Assembly (NCBI GenBank): GCA_021730905.1
Contig: JAKFYK010000110.1
Location: 1-39,530, forward strand
Source of the DNA: Betaproteobacteria bacterium
Lineage (GTDB): Bacteria > Pseudomonadota > Gammaproteobacteria > Burkholderiales > SG8-41
Direction: 5' to 3'
Length of the DNA: 39,530 bases
Below, in pieces: positions 1 to 7,119 of the stretch. Below the pieces are notes generated by a model, which was not told the origin of the DNA, searched no databases, and saw nothing but the letters and a program-made list of their open reading frames with translations. Every line of letters begins with the position of its first letter. The first letter of the stretch is position 1. A program made the position numbers and the translations under genes.

Positions 1-1106
1 GTGTGCTGACCTCGGTGCACGCGTTTGCTACTGATCCCAAGCGCGGCGTTTTCATATTAGCCTTCCTGGTTGTGGTTATTGGCGGCTCGCTGCTGTTGTT
101 CGCATGGCGTGCACATCGCGTGGGATTAGGCGGACGCTTTGACGTGGTGTCGCGCGAATCGTTTTTGCTCACCAACAATGTGTTGCTGGTGGTCGCGGCA
201 GGTTCGGTATTGCTGGGCACACTGTACCCGTTGTTCCTCGACGCGCTGGGGCTGGGCAAAATTTCCGTCGGTCCGCCGTACTTTGAAATCGTGTTTACGT
301 TGCTGATGGCGCCGGCACTGTTTCTGATGGGGGTGGGACCGATGGCGCGCTGGAAGCAGGCGAACCTGCCTGAAATCGCAGTGCGTCTGAAATGGGCATT
401 TGCGGTTTCGGTGGTGAGCGCATTGTTGCTGCCGCTGGCGATGGGCAAATGGACGCCGCTGGCGAGTTTTGGTTTGCTGCTGGCGTTGTGGATCGTCGCC
501 AGCAGTGTCACCACGCTATTGTCGCGGCTGAAACAAACGCCCGGCGCGGGTGTGGGCGCAAAACTGCGCGCGCAGTCGCGCAGTTACTACGGCATGCTGC
601 TCGCACATGTCGGCGTGGCAGTGTTTGTGGTGGGCGTGACGATGGTCAAGAGTTACGAGGCCGAGAAGGATGTGCGTTTGGACATTGGCGACACGGTTGA
701 ACTCGGTGGATACTCATTTCGTTTCGACGCGCTTAATGATGTGAAAGGCCCGAACTACGTGGCGGCTCGCGGCACCTTCAGCGTTACACGGGGCGCATCC
801 CCGGTGGGCGTGATGTATCCGGAAAAACGCATCTACAACGTGCAAAAAAATGCCATGACCGAGGCCGCCATCAACACCGGCTTCACGCGAGATCTCTATG
901 TGTCGCTGGGCGAGCCGGTGGGTGGCAAGGCGTGGGTGGTGCGCGTGCAGGTCAAGCCGTTCGTTGACTGGATCTGGGGCGGCTGCGTGTTAATGGCATT
1001 GGGCGGATTGCTTGCGGTGCTGGATCGGCGTTACCGCGTGGCGGCGCGTGCCACACGCACAACGACTGAAACGGTGGCAACGGCTGGCGCTACGTCAACG
1101 GGCTAG
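1..1106 (+). CDS. ccmF: Cytochrome c heme lyase CcmF, C-terminal part (5' end outside window)
   Basis: CcmF is the membrane heme lyase subunit of System I cytochrome c maturation; it attaches heme from CcmE to CXXCH motifs of apocytochromes in the periplasm. Only the last ~367 residues are visible and the frame is open to the left edge, so the GTG at base 3 is internal. Seen: the conserved segment VLTSVHAFATDP near the edge, several hydrophobic helices, a His in MLLAHVGVAVFVVG (about residue 200 of the visible part) that fits one of the conserved periplasmic-face histidines, a periplasmic beta-rich stretch, and a final membrane helix (WIWGGCVLMALGGLLAVL) followed by a basic tail. It stops 4 nt before ccmG, consistent with one operon. 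Family assignment is secure; the WWD heme-handling motif lies outside the window. Confidence 0.95.
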   Translation, partial: VLTSVHAFATDPKRGVFILAFLVVVIGGSLLLFAWRAHRVGLGGRFDVVSRESFLLTNNVLLVVAAGSVLLGTLYPLFLDALGLGKISVGPPYFEIVFTLLMAPALFLMGVGPMARWKQANLPEIAVRLKWAFAVSVVSALLLPLAMGKWTPLASFGLLLALWIVASSVTTLLSRLKQTPGAGVGAKLRAQSRSYYGMLLAHVGVAVFVVGVTMVKSYEAEKDVRLDIGDTVELGGYSFRFDALNDVKGPNYVAARGTFSVTRGASPVGVMYPEKRIYNVQKNAMTEAAINTGFTRDLYVSLGEPVGGKAWVVRVQVKPFVDWIWGGCVLMALGGLLAVLDRRYRVAARATRTTTETVATAGATSTG

Positions 1107-1110
1107 CCTT

Positions 1111-1641
1111 ATGAAACGCTGGCTGTGGCCACTGGGCATTTTTATGGTACTGGTGGTGTTTCTCGGTGTGGGCCTCACGCTCAATCCGCGCGAAGTGCCG
1201 TCGCCGCTTATCGGCAAAGCCGCGCCGCCATTTCAATTGCCACAATTGCACGATCCGGAAAAAACGTTTTCGCAAAAGGATGTGGCGGGCAAGGTATGGC
1301 TGCTCAATGTGTGGGCGTCGTGGTGCGCGCCCTGCCGCGAAGAGCATCCGATTTGGGTTGATCTGGCAAAAAATAACGTGGTGCCGATCTACGGCCTGAA
1401 CTATAAAGACAAGCGCACCGACAGTATTGCGTGGCTGCAACGTTACGGCGATCCCTATGTGTTGTCGGTATCCGATAGCCAGGGGCGCATCGGCATCGAC
1501 TATGGCGTCTATGGCGTGCCGGAAACCTATGTCATCGACAAGCAGGGTGTGATTCGCTATAAAAAAATCGGACCGGTCACGCCAGCCGTGTTGAAAGAAA
1601 AAATCCTGCCGTTGATTGCGAAGTTGAATGGCGATGCGTAA
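1111..1641 (+). CDS. ccmG: Thiol:disulfide interchange protein CcmG (DsbE)
   Basis: Membrane-anchored periplasmic thioredoxin of 176 residues that reduces apocytochrome CXXCH cysteines before heme ligation. An N-terminal anchor helix (residues ~4-22, LWPLGIFMVLVVFLGVGL) is followed by a thioredoxin fold with the active site WCAPC (Cys72 and Cys75) and the cis-proline region GVPETYVID typical of CcmG. The ATG at 1111 is chosen because it puts the anchor at the N-terminus and lies 4 nt after the ccmF stop; the open frame further upstream is inside ccmF. The gene overlaps the start of ccmH by 14 nt, suggesting translational coupling. The stop codon TAA is also the first triplet of an AT-rich dispersed repeat. 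Confidence 0.95.
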   Translation: MKRWLWPLGIFMVLVVFLGVGLTLNPREVPSPLIGKAAPPFQLPQLHDPEKTFSQKDVAGKVWLLNVWASWCAPCREEHPIWVDLAKNNVVPIYGLNYKDKRTDSIAWLQRYGDPYVLSVSDSQGRIGIDYGVYGVPETYVIDKQGVIRYKKIGPVTPAVLKEKILPLIAKLNGDA

Positions 1642-2101
1642 CTATTTGTTTTTATTTATTATAGTTTTATCCGGCTTGATGTCTGTGCACGCTGCGGACG
1701 ATGCCGCGCTCGAGCAAAGAGTGCAACGTCTTTCCGAAGAATTGCGTTGCCTGGTATGCCAGAACCAGTCGCTTGCTGATTCACATGCCGACTTGGCCGT
1801 TGATCTGAAAAACCAGGTGCGCGAAAAATTGAAGCAGGGCGCCAGCGAAAAGGACGTGATCGCATTCATGACCGAGCGCTATGGCGATTTTGTGTTGTAC
1901 CGCCCGCCGATGAAGGCTACAACGCTGTTGTTGTGGTTCGGACCGGGATTGTTGCTGGTCGCCGGACTGGTCGCGTTGTTCTTGCGCCTGCGCCGCCGCG
2001 CGGCGGTGGAAGCAGAGCCTGCGCTTACGTCGGACGAGCGCGCGCGTGCCGCTGCATTGCTTGAAGACGGCGGTTCTGGCATCGAGCCGAATCAACGATG
2101 A
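1628..2101 (+). CDS. ccmH: Cytochrome c-type biogenesis protein CcmH
   Basis: A 157-residue periplasmic, membrane-anchored thiol oxidoreductase of System I cytochrome c maturation. A signal peptide (residues ~3-22, ending SVHA) precedes the diagnostic motif LRCLVCQNQS with redox cysteines Cys41 and Cys44; a C-terminal membrane helix (LLLWFGPGLLLVAGLVALFL, ~100-120) is followed by a basic cytosolic tail. This is the short CcmH/CycL form, with the TPR part in the separate downstream ccmI. An alternative in-frame ATG lies at 1634. The stop overlaps the ccmI start as ATGA. The signal-peptide codons N-Y-L-F-L-F-I are written in a markedly AT-rich stretch that coincides with a dispersed repeat copy. 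Confidence 0.95.
   Translation: MAMRNYLFLFIIVLSGLMSVHAADDAALEQRVQRLSEELRCLVCQNQSLADSHADLAVDLKNQVREKLKQGASEKDVIAFMTERYGDFVLYRPPMKATTLLLWFGPGLLLVAGLVALFLRLRRRAAVEAEPALTSDERARAAALLEDGGSGIEPNQR
1639..1655 (+). repeat. AT-rich dispersed repeat, copy 1
   Basis: TAACTATTTGTTTTTAT. Begins at the ccmG stop codon and runs into the ccmH signal-peptide codons. Confidence 0.75.
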
Positions 2102-3330
2102 CTTTATTCTGGATTTTCGCGGCGTTGTTGATCGCTGCCGCGTTGCTGTTCGTGCTGCCGCCGTTGCTCAGGCGCAGCACCAGCGCCGCCAAAGCAGACA
2201 TTGCCGGTGAGCCGAACAACGCGTTGAATGTCGCGGTGTATCGCGATCAGCAACGTGAGTTGGAAGGCGATCGGCGCGCGGGCACGCTGACCGACGAACA
2301 ATATGAACGTGCACACCTCGAGCTGGAACGCAGACTGCTCGATGATGTTGCCGCGGATCGCGCACCCGTCCGGATCTCCGGCAGCGAGCGTCCTGCAAGT
2401 CGCGTACCCGCGATCATTGCGGCTTTTGTGGTGCCGCTGGCGGCAGTTGCGCTTTACTTTGCTGTGGGCAATCCGCGCGCGCTGGCGCCGGTGGCGCTGC
2501 CGAAAGATGCCAGCAAGGGCGTCACCGCCGAGCAGGTTGAAGCAATGGTGGCAAAGCTTGCCGAGCGCATGAAGCAGAATCCGGATGATCCGCAGGGCTG
2601 GGCAATGCTGGGCAAGTCCTACGGTGTGATGGGCCGCTACGAAGATGCTGCCGCAGCCTATGCTAAAGCAGTTGAACGCGTGCCCGACAATCCGCATTTG
2701 CTGGCCGACTACGCCGATGCATTGGCGATGTCGCGCGGGCAAAACCTGCAGGGCGAGCCCGAAGCGCTGGTGATGCGCGCGCTGAAAATCGATCCGGATC
2801 ACGCCAAGTCATTGGCGCTTGCGGGTACCGTCGCGTTCGAGAAAAAAGATTATGCTGCCGCGATCACGTATTGGGAAAAGCTTGCGACGCTGGTTCCGCC
2901 CGACAGCGAAATCGCGCGAGGCGTGCAGTCAAGCATCGCCGAAGCGCGCAGTCTCGCGGGCAATAATGCCAAGGCCGCGGATAAATTCACGGGCGTGAGC
3001 GGCACGGTATCGCTTGCGCCGGCGCTGGCGGGCAAAGCCGCGCCCGGCGACACGGTTTTCATCTTCGCGCGTGCCGCCGAAGGCCCGCGCATGCCGCTGG
3101 CCATCATACGGCGCACAGTCAGCGACCTGCCGGTGCAGTTCACACTCGACGACAGTATGGCAATGTCGCCTCAGGCGCGGTTGTCGGGCGCACCGCAAGT
3201 GATCATCGGTGCGCGCATTTCCAAAAGCGGCGACGCAACGCCCAGACCCGGCGACCTGCAAGGTACAAGCAAGCCGGTTGGCAATACTAGCAAGGGCACG
3301 GCAGTTGTCATTGACACCGAGGTTCGCTGA
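2098..3330 (+). CDS. ccmI: Cytochrome c biogenesis TPR protein CcmI (CycH)
   Basis: CcmI holds apocytochromes for the heme lyase complex. The 410-residue protein has an N-terminal membrane helix (residues ~2-21), a cytosolic segment with the family pattern VYRDQQRELEGD...RAGTLTDEQYERAHLELERRLLDD, a second membrane helix (~102-124), then periplasmic TPR repeats (~145-280, for example DDPQGWAMLGKSYGVMGRYEDAAAAYAKAVE) and a C-terminal beta domain (~295-405). The start ATG overlaps the ccmH stop. No terminator is visible right after the gene. Its last ~40 codons recur in degenerate form at 4663-4783, a relic of the tandem duplication described below. Confidence 0.93.
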   Translation: MTLFWIFAALLIAAALLFVLPPLLRRSTSAAKADIAGEPNNALNVAVYRDQQRELEGDRRAGTLTDEQYERAHLELERRLLDDVAADRAPVRISGSERPASRVPAIIAAFVVPLAAVALYFAVGNPRALAPVALPKDASKGVTAEQVEAMVAKLAERMKQNPDDPQGWAMLGKSYGVMGRYEDAAAAYAKAVERVPDNPHLLADYADALAMSRGQNLQGEPEALVMRALKIDPDHAKSLALAGTVAFEKKDYAAAITYWEKLATLVPPDSEIARGVQSSIAEARSLAGNNAKAADKFTGVSGTVSLAPALAGKAAPGDTVFIFARAAEGPRMPLAIIRRTVSDLPVQFTLDDSMAMSPQARLSGAPQVIIGARISKSGDATPRPGDLQGTSKPVGNTSKGTAVVIDTEVR

Positions 3331-3352
3331 ATCGGGAAATCGCTGGCGAACT

Positions 3353-3382
3353 TTGACAAGGCTGGAAGCGTGGCCGTAGACT
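3353..3382 (+). promoter_or_regulatory. Sigma70-like promoter of beta-barrel gene 1
   Basis: TTGACA (3353-3358), an 18-nt spacer and TAGACT (3377-3382) lie 36 nt upstream of the start codon. The same two hexamers with the same 18-nt spacing precede the paralogue at 5037-5066, while the spacer sequence differs, which supports function. Confidence 0.6.
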
Positions 3383-3418
3383 ACGATGATGCATTTTCAT
3401 AACACGCAGGAGGCGCCC

Positions 3419-4510
3419 ATGAGCATCGTTATACGTGCGGGCCTCATTGCCGGGCTCTGTCTTGCCAGTAGTGCTGCCTATGCGACGTGCGATAGCACGC
3501 TGTCTTCCTATCAATCCGCGGTTTCCACCAATAACTTCGTGCTCGCGGGCCAATTGGTGTCGGAGACGCCCGAGTGTTTTGGCGGCAGCCCGACGGTGGC
3601 GCAAGTGCAGATCAATGGCACGTCTTTTCAGCAGGCCTCCGCGATTTCGCGCGCGATGAATCTGCGCTTTGCTTCGGACAATCCGGGGCCCCGTGCCGCG
3701 CTTGACATCAAAGGCATGGCGGCGGGCAACGTCGGCAAGAAATGGAATGTGTGGGGCAGCATGGAAAGCAACGATACGCGGCAGACCTACCGCAATCTCG
3801 TGGCAACCGTTACCCGCAACGAGTCCGACGTGCTCAATACGGTTGTGGGCATTGATTACTCGCTGTCACCGTCGATGGTGGTCGGTGTGTCGCTGGCGAT
3901 CGACCGTGGCAACATGTCCGGTAGTGATACGACGCTCACTTACTTTAATCAGCTCGACAGCGACGGTTATTCTGTCGCACCGTATTTCGGCATGCAACTG
4001 AGCAAGACGCTGTCACTTGACGCCAGTCTGGGCATGGGCAGAGGCAAGTTCGACACCATTCACCGCACAGAAGGCAAATCCGACCGTTGGTTCGGCGCCG
4101 CGAATCTGAACTACGAGCGCTGGATGGGCAACGTGCAGTTCACCGGCAAAGCAAGCTATCTGCGCGGCGTCGAGGACTACGAGAACCTTCGTTCACTGGG
4201 GGCGCCAGTAATTGGTACCGCAGCCAAAAACACCCTCGGTCAAGTGCGGGTAACGGGGCAACTGGGTTACTGGCTGAATGGTTTCATGCCCTACGCGTCT
4301 CTTGGCTGGGTGTCGGATGTAGAGCGCAAGACCACGCAATTCGGTGCGCCCGGCAGTCCCATCGGCAAAGACGGCTGGGTGTGGTCGCTGGGCGTCAATT
4401 TCATCTCGTTAAGCAGCGGCGTGACTGGGGGCATTGCCTACAAACAGGAAGAAAGCCGCAGCAACCAGCAGAACAAGAGCCTGATGGCGAACATCGGCAT
4501 ACGCTTTTAA
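3419..4510 (+). CDS. Outer-membrane beta-barrel protein, autotransporter-domain type (paralogue 1)
   Basis: A 363-residue protein with a Sec signal peptide (residues 1 to ~22, ending SSAAYA), a short N-terminal region carrying two cysteines (ATCDSTL... and ETPECFGG), and a barrel of alternating aromatic/small residues from about residue 95 (KKWNVWGSMESNDT) to a C-terminal phenylalanine (ANIGIRF), the usual BAM recognition signature. The strand pattern resembles autotransporter beta-domains, but there is almost no passenger, so secretion of a large passenger is unlikely. The start ATG is supported by AGGAGG at 3408-3413 with a 5-nt spacer; an upstream in-frame ATG at 3386 has no such site. It is closely similar to the product of 5159-6259, almost identical over the last 28 residues. 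Function unknown. Confidence 0.85.
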   Translation: MSIVIRAGLIAGLCLASSAAYATCDSTLSSYQSAVSTNNFVLAGQLVSETPECFGGSPTVAQVQINGTSFQQASAISRAMNLRFASDNPGPRAALDIKGMAAGNVGKKWNVWGSMESNDTRQTYRNLVATVTRNESDVLNTVVGIDYSLSPSMVVGVSLAIDRGNMSGSDTTLTYFNQLDSDGYSVAPYFGMQLSKTLSLDASLGMGRGKFDTIHRTEGKSDRWFGAANLNYERWMGNVQFTGKASYLRGVEDYENLRSLGAPVIGTAAKNTLGQVRVTGQLGYWLNGFMPYASLGWVSDVERKTTQFGAPGSPIGKDGWVWSLGVNFISLSSGVTGGIAYKQEESRSNQQNKSLMANIGIRF

Positions 4511-4525
4511 TGCCTGAATTGGCGT

Positions 4526-4783
4526 TTGCGAAACGATGGCCGCGCAAGTTTGCGCGGCCATTTTGTTTCTGCTGAGCGGATGTGTGATGCTCAATCCGAG
4601 GGACGATGCGCGAGCCCGAACCGAATCCCAGGGACGCGCGCGTCGATTCGTCTCGGTGCCGTTGCGCGCATCTCCAACAGCAGCAATGCCACACCGCAGC
4701 CCGGCGATTTGCAGGGATTGACGCAGCCGGCGAACCATACACAAAGAGACATGGTGATAGTCATCGACACTGAAATGCGTTGA
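4526..4783 (+). pseudogene. Duplication scar: hydrolase 5' remnant joined to ccmI 3' remnant
   Basis: The frame beginning at 4536 reads MAAQVCAAILFLLSGCVML and continues RARTESQGRARRFVSVPLRA, matching the N-terminus of the lipoprotein hydrolase at 6286. After the heptamer TGCGCGC (4663-4669) the similarity switches to the ccmI C-terminus, read in another frame: ARISNSSNATPQPGDLQG and VIVIDTEMR against ARISKSGDATPRPGDLQG and VVIDTEVR in ccmI. The frames do not match across the junction, so no intact fusion product is expected, although a continuous 85-codon ORF happens to cross it. This is the expected scar of a tandem duplication. Confidence 0.8.
4536..4567 (+). terminator. Intrinsic terminator after beta-barrel gene 1
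   Basis: An 11-bp perfect stem, ATGGCCGCGCA (4536-4546) and TGCGCGGCCAT (4551-4561) with loop AGTT, is followed by TTTGTTT. It lies 25 nt after the stop codon. The same hairpin occurs after paralogue 2, where it also encodes the hydrolase N-terminus. Confidence 0.8.
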
Positions 4784-4920
4784 ATGGGCTTGTAGCGGCT
4801 GGTGGAACTACTGATTGTTGTAATTTACCAACAACCGTTTTGCCGGATTAAGCGCGCGCAGGTTTAAAACAGCGACATGCCGCGCACCTTATTTGCAGTT
4901 TAAATATTAAAATATACATA

Positions 4921-4935
4921 TAAAACAAATAGTTA
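4921..4935 (-). repeat. AT-rich dispersed repeat, copy 2
   Basis: Minus strand reads TAACTATTTGTTTTA (one T shorter), in the leader region of beta-barrel gene 2. Confidence 0.7.
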
Positions 4936-5036
4936 CGATATTTATCAGAAGGTCGTGTATCAATCTCGACCAGTTTCTTGGCACACTAGGTGACAGTACC
5001 GTGCGTCAGCGGGAAAAATTGATTTAAGCGCTTGGT

Positions 5037-5066
5037 TTGACACAACTTTTAGCTGGGGCATAGACT
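5037..5066 (+). promoter_or_regulatory. Sigma70-like promoter of beta-barrel gene 2
   Basis: TTGACA (5037-5042), an 18-nt spacer and TAGACT (5061-5066) match the promoter of paralogue 1 in both hexamers and spacing. It lies 92 nt upstream of the start codon, leaving a longer leader than in paralogue 1. Confidence 0.6.
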
Positions 5067-5158
5067 CGCCGACAATGGCCGTGAGCGGAATCTGTGGTAC
5101 TCGGGCTCACGCGGCTGGTTTCTTTTTGCAATGTTTTCGAAGGTTTGCGGAGGCGATA

Positions 5159-6259
5159 ATGAAATACAAATTCAGGCGTTTAGGATTGTTGGTCGGCTTG
5201 GGGCTGGCCAGCGGCGTTGCATCTGCCACGCCTTGCAGCAGTGCGGTGAGTTCTTATGAGTCTGCTGTTTCGAGCAACAGCTTTTCATCCGCATCGCAAA
5301 TCCTGTCAAACCATCCGGAGTGTTTCGGCGCCAGCGCGACAACGTCGCAAGTGCAGATCACCGGCACGTCGTTTCAACAAATGTCGGCGATATCGCGTGC
5401 CCTCGGTTTGAGATTTGCTTCTGACAATCCAGGCCCCCGCGCCGACATCGGCATCAAGGGAATGGCTGCGGGCAATGCCGGCAAGAAATGGAACGTGTGG
5501 GGCAGTGTGGAAAACAATGACACGCGGCAAAGCTATGTTGCCGCGAATACTTTCACCACCCGTAACGATTCCGATGTGCTGAACACAGTGTTGGGTGTCG
5601 ATTATTCGCTATCGCCAACCATGGTATTTGGCGTCTCGGCGGCGTTTGACCGGGGCGATGTCTCTGGCAAGAATTCCGCTCCGGGAACGACTCTGAACAA
5701 TATCGATAGCGATGGCTATGCGGTGGCGCCCTATATCGGCATTCAGCTCAGCAAAGCGCTGTTCTTTGATGCCAGCATCGGTTTTGGCAGGGGGAAATTC
5801 AGTTCGAGTACCGCGACCGAAGGCGAGTCGGACCGCTGGTTTGGCGCGGCTAACCTCGGCTACGAACACTGGATGGGCAATCTCCAGTTTAGCGGGAAGG
5901 CGGGCTACCTGCGTGGCGTTGAGGATCATGACAATCTCAAGGCGGCGGGCGTTACCGCTATTGGCACCGGCGGCAAAAATACGCTGGGTCAACTGCGGCT
6001 GACCGCTCAACTCGGCTATTGGATTAATGGGGTTATGCCCTACGGCTCACTGGGTTATGTCTCCGATGTGGAGCGCAAGACCACGCAGTTCGGTGCAGGT
6101 AACAATCCGATCGGCAAGGATGCCTGGGTGTGGGCGCTGGGCGTCAATTTCATATCGCTGAGCAGCGGCTTGACCGGCGGCATTGCCTACAGACAGGAAG
6201 AAAGCCGCAGCAACCAGCAGAACAAGAGCCTCATGGCAAACATCGCCTTGCGTTTTTAA
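5159..6259 (+). CDS. Outer-membrane beta-barrel protein, autotransporter-domain type (paralogue 2)
   Basis: A 366-residue paralogue of the protein at 3419-4510 with the same architecture: Sec signal peptide (ending GVASA), a two-cysteine N-terminal segment (TPCSSAV and HPECFGA), a barrel from about residue 97 (KKWNVWGSVENNDT), and a C-terminal aromatic signature (ANIALRF). The ATG at 5159 has a CGGAGG ribosome-binding site with a 5-nt spacer; the longer open frame from 5075 lacks one. The stop TAA overlaps an in-frame ATG of the hydrolase frame (6259), and an intrinsic terminator follows at 6286-6318, so some transcripts should end here and some continue into the hydrolase and caspase genes. 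Its role is unknown; adhesin or surface-porin-like functions are possible but not shown. Confidence 0.85.
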   Translation: MKYKFRRLGLLVGLGLASGVASATPCSSAVSSYESAVSSNSFSSASQILSNHPECFGASATTSQVQITGTSFQQMSAISRALGLRFASDNPGPRADIGIKGMAAGNAGKKWNVWGSVENNDTRQSYVAANTFTTRNDSDVLNTVLGVDYSLSPTMVFGVSAAFDRGDVSGKNSAPGTTLNNIDSDGYAVAPYIGIQLSKALFFDASIGFGRGKFSSSTATEGESDRWFGAANLGYEHWMGNLQFSGKAGYLRGVEDHDNLKAAGVTAIGTGGKNTLGQLRLTAQLGYWINGVMPYGSLGYVSDVERKTTQFGAGNNPIGKDAWVWALGVNFISLSSGLTGGIAYRQEESRSNQQNKSLMANIALRF

Positions 6260-6285
6260 TGACGGGATCGAAGTTCCCCTCAACC

Positions 6286-6318
6286 ATGGCCGCGCGATTC
6301 AGCGCGGCCATTTTGTTT
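6286..6318 (+). terminator. Intrinsic terminator overlapping the lipoprotein-hydrolase start codon
   Basis: Perfect 10-bp stem ATGGCCGCGC (6286-6295) and GCGCGGCCAT (6302-6311), loop GATTCA, followed by TTTTGTTT. It sits 26 nt after the beta-barrel stop. The left arm begins with the probable ATG of the hydrolase, so the same bases serve as terminator and as signal-peptide codons. The stem is preserved in the duplicated copy with a different loop, a compensated hairpin. Confidence 0.75.
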
Positions 6319-7119
6319 CTGCTGAGCGGATGCGCGATGCTCGATCCGGCGGACGATGCGCGAGCCCGAACCGAATCCTGGGCGCGCGCGCGGGGATTCG
6401 TCACGGTGCCGTTGCGCGCGGAAGGCTTTGAACTGTTTGCCCTGAACCGGCAGTCGGGGCCAGCCGAAACGCTGACGATTTACATCGAGGGCGACGGCGC
6501 GCCGTGGGCAACGCCCTACCATCCTCCGCGCAATCCGACGCCGCGGGAACCGGTAGCGCTGGCTCTGGCAAGCGCCGATACGGCGCCTAACGTTGCCTGG
6601 CTTGCCCGGCCCTGTCAGTACCTGAACGGCGCTGCGCTCTCGGCTTGTGACAGCGCGTTTTGGATTGAACGCCGTTTTGCGCCCGAAGTGATCGAGGCGT
6701 ACGACGGTGCGGTGACGCAATTGAAGACCCTGTCGCGCGCGCGCGGCGTTCGTCTGGTCGGCTATTCGGGCGGTGGCGTGATTGCCGCGCTGGTTGCCAT
6801 GCGGCGGGCGGACGTGGTGGGCGTGATCACGGTTGCTGCGCCGCTGTCGCTGGCGGATTGGGTCGCCTGGCATGGTCTGTCGCCGCTGGCGGGGTCGCTT
6901 GATCCGCGCCAGCAAAAAGCCAGAGACATGGCCTCGCCGGACGTGCATTTCGCCGGCGCCAACGACAAAATCGTTCCGGCGGGGATCGTGGAGCGATTTG
7001 TGCGGTCTCATGGGGGAAGGCTGGAAACCGTCGCCGGATTTGACCACAATTGTTGCTGGGTGCGTGACTGGCCCCAGTTATTGAGCCGCGCCGCACGCGG
7101 CTTGGAAGGCACAAAATGA
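6286..7119 (+). CDS. Lipoprotein alpha/beta hydrolase
   Basis: A 277-residue predicted lipoprotein. Residues 1-16 (MAARFSAAILFLLSGC) form a lipoprotein signal with lipobox LLSGC, so the mature protein is probably membrane-anchored in the periplasm or outer membrane. The catalytic triad can be read: nucleophile Ser161 in GYSGGG, Asp227 in GANDKIVP and His254 in GFDHNCCW. This arrangement is characteristic of serine alpha/beta hydrolases; the substrate cannot be told. The ATG at 6286 gives the best signal peptide and matches the start of the duplicated remnant; ATG 6259 (overlapping the upstream TAA) is possible and adds nine residues. No good ribosome-binding site is visible because the start lies in the terminator stem. 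The stop overlaps the caspase gene as ATGA. Confidence 0.8.
   Translation: MAARFSAAILFLLSGCAMLDPADDARARTESWARARGFVTVPLRAEGFELFALNRQSGPAETLTIYIEGDGAPWATPYHPPRNPTPREPVALALASADTAPNVAWLARPCQYLNGAALSACDSAFWIERRFAPEVIEAYDGAVTQLKTLSRARGVRLVGYSGGGVIAALVAMRRADVVGVITVAAPLSLADWVAWHGLSPLAGSLDPRQQKARDMASPDVHFAGANDKIVPAGIVERFVRSHGGRLETVAGFDHNCCWVRDWPQLLSRAARGLEGTK

Larger units (their letters stand above)
3210..4669 (+). repeat. Tandem duplication, unit A (ccmI 3' end, beta-barrel gene 1, hydrolase 5' remnant)
   Basis: This unit runs from within the ccmI C-terminus through beta-barrel gene 1 to a remnant of the lipoprotein-hydrolase 5' end. Unit B repeats the same order: ccmI 3' remnant, beta-barrel gene 2, hydrolase 5' end. 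The junction sits at 4663-4669 in the heptamer TGCGCGC, which also occurs at the corresponding breakpoints in intact ccmI (3210-3216) and the intact hydrolase (6413-6419). The copies have diverged, so the event is not recent. Confidence 0.8.
4784..5158. other. 375-nt intergenic region upstream of beta-barrel gene 2
   Basis: No gene is supported here. The stretch from about 4880 to 4960 is strikingly AT-rich and holds one dispersed AT-rich repeat copy (4921-4935). The conserved promoter TTGACA/TAGACT lies at 5037-5066. A small hairpin (TTGTTG/CAACAA around 4817-4837) is weak. Compared with unit A of the duplication, most of this region is extra sequence. Confidence 0.6.
4663..6419 (+). repeat. 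Tandem duplication, unit B
   Basis: Second copy of the ccmI-3' / beta-barrel / hydrolase-5' unit, leading into the intact hydrolase. Between the ccmI remnant stop and the promoter it has 231 nt more than unit A (256 nt from the TGA to TTGACA against 25 nt), and its leader between promoter and start codon is 56 nt longer. Confidence 0.75.

Noticed and set aside
4526..4783. Reading 4526-4783 as a real 85-residue gene
   Set aside because: The frame only joins two out-of-frame relics (hydrolase and ccmI) and has no signal of its own.
5609..6010. Long open frame on the minus strand inside beta-barrel gene 2
   Set aside because: Shadow of a GC-rich coding frame; no start signal and the plus-strand gene has clear family features and signal peptide.
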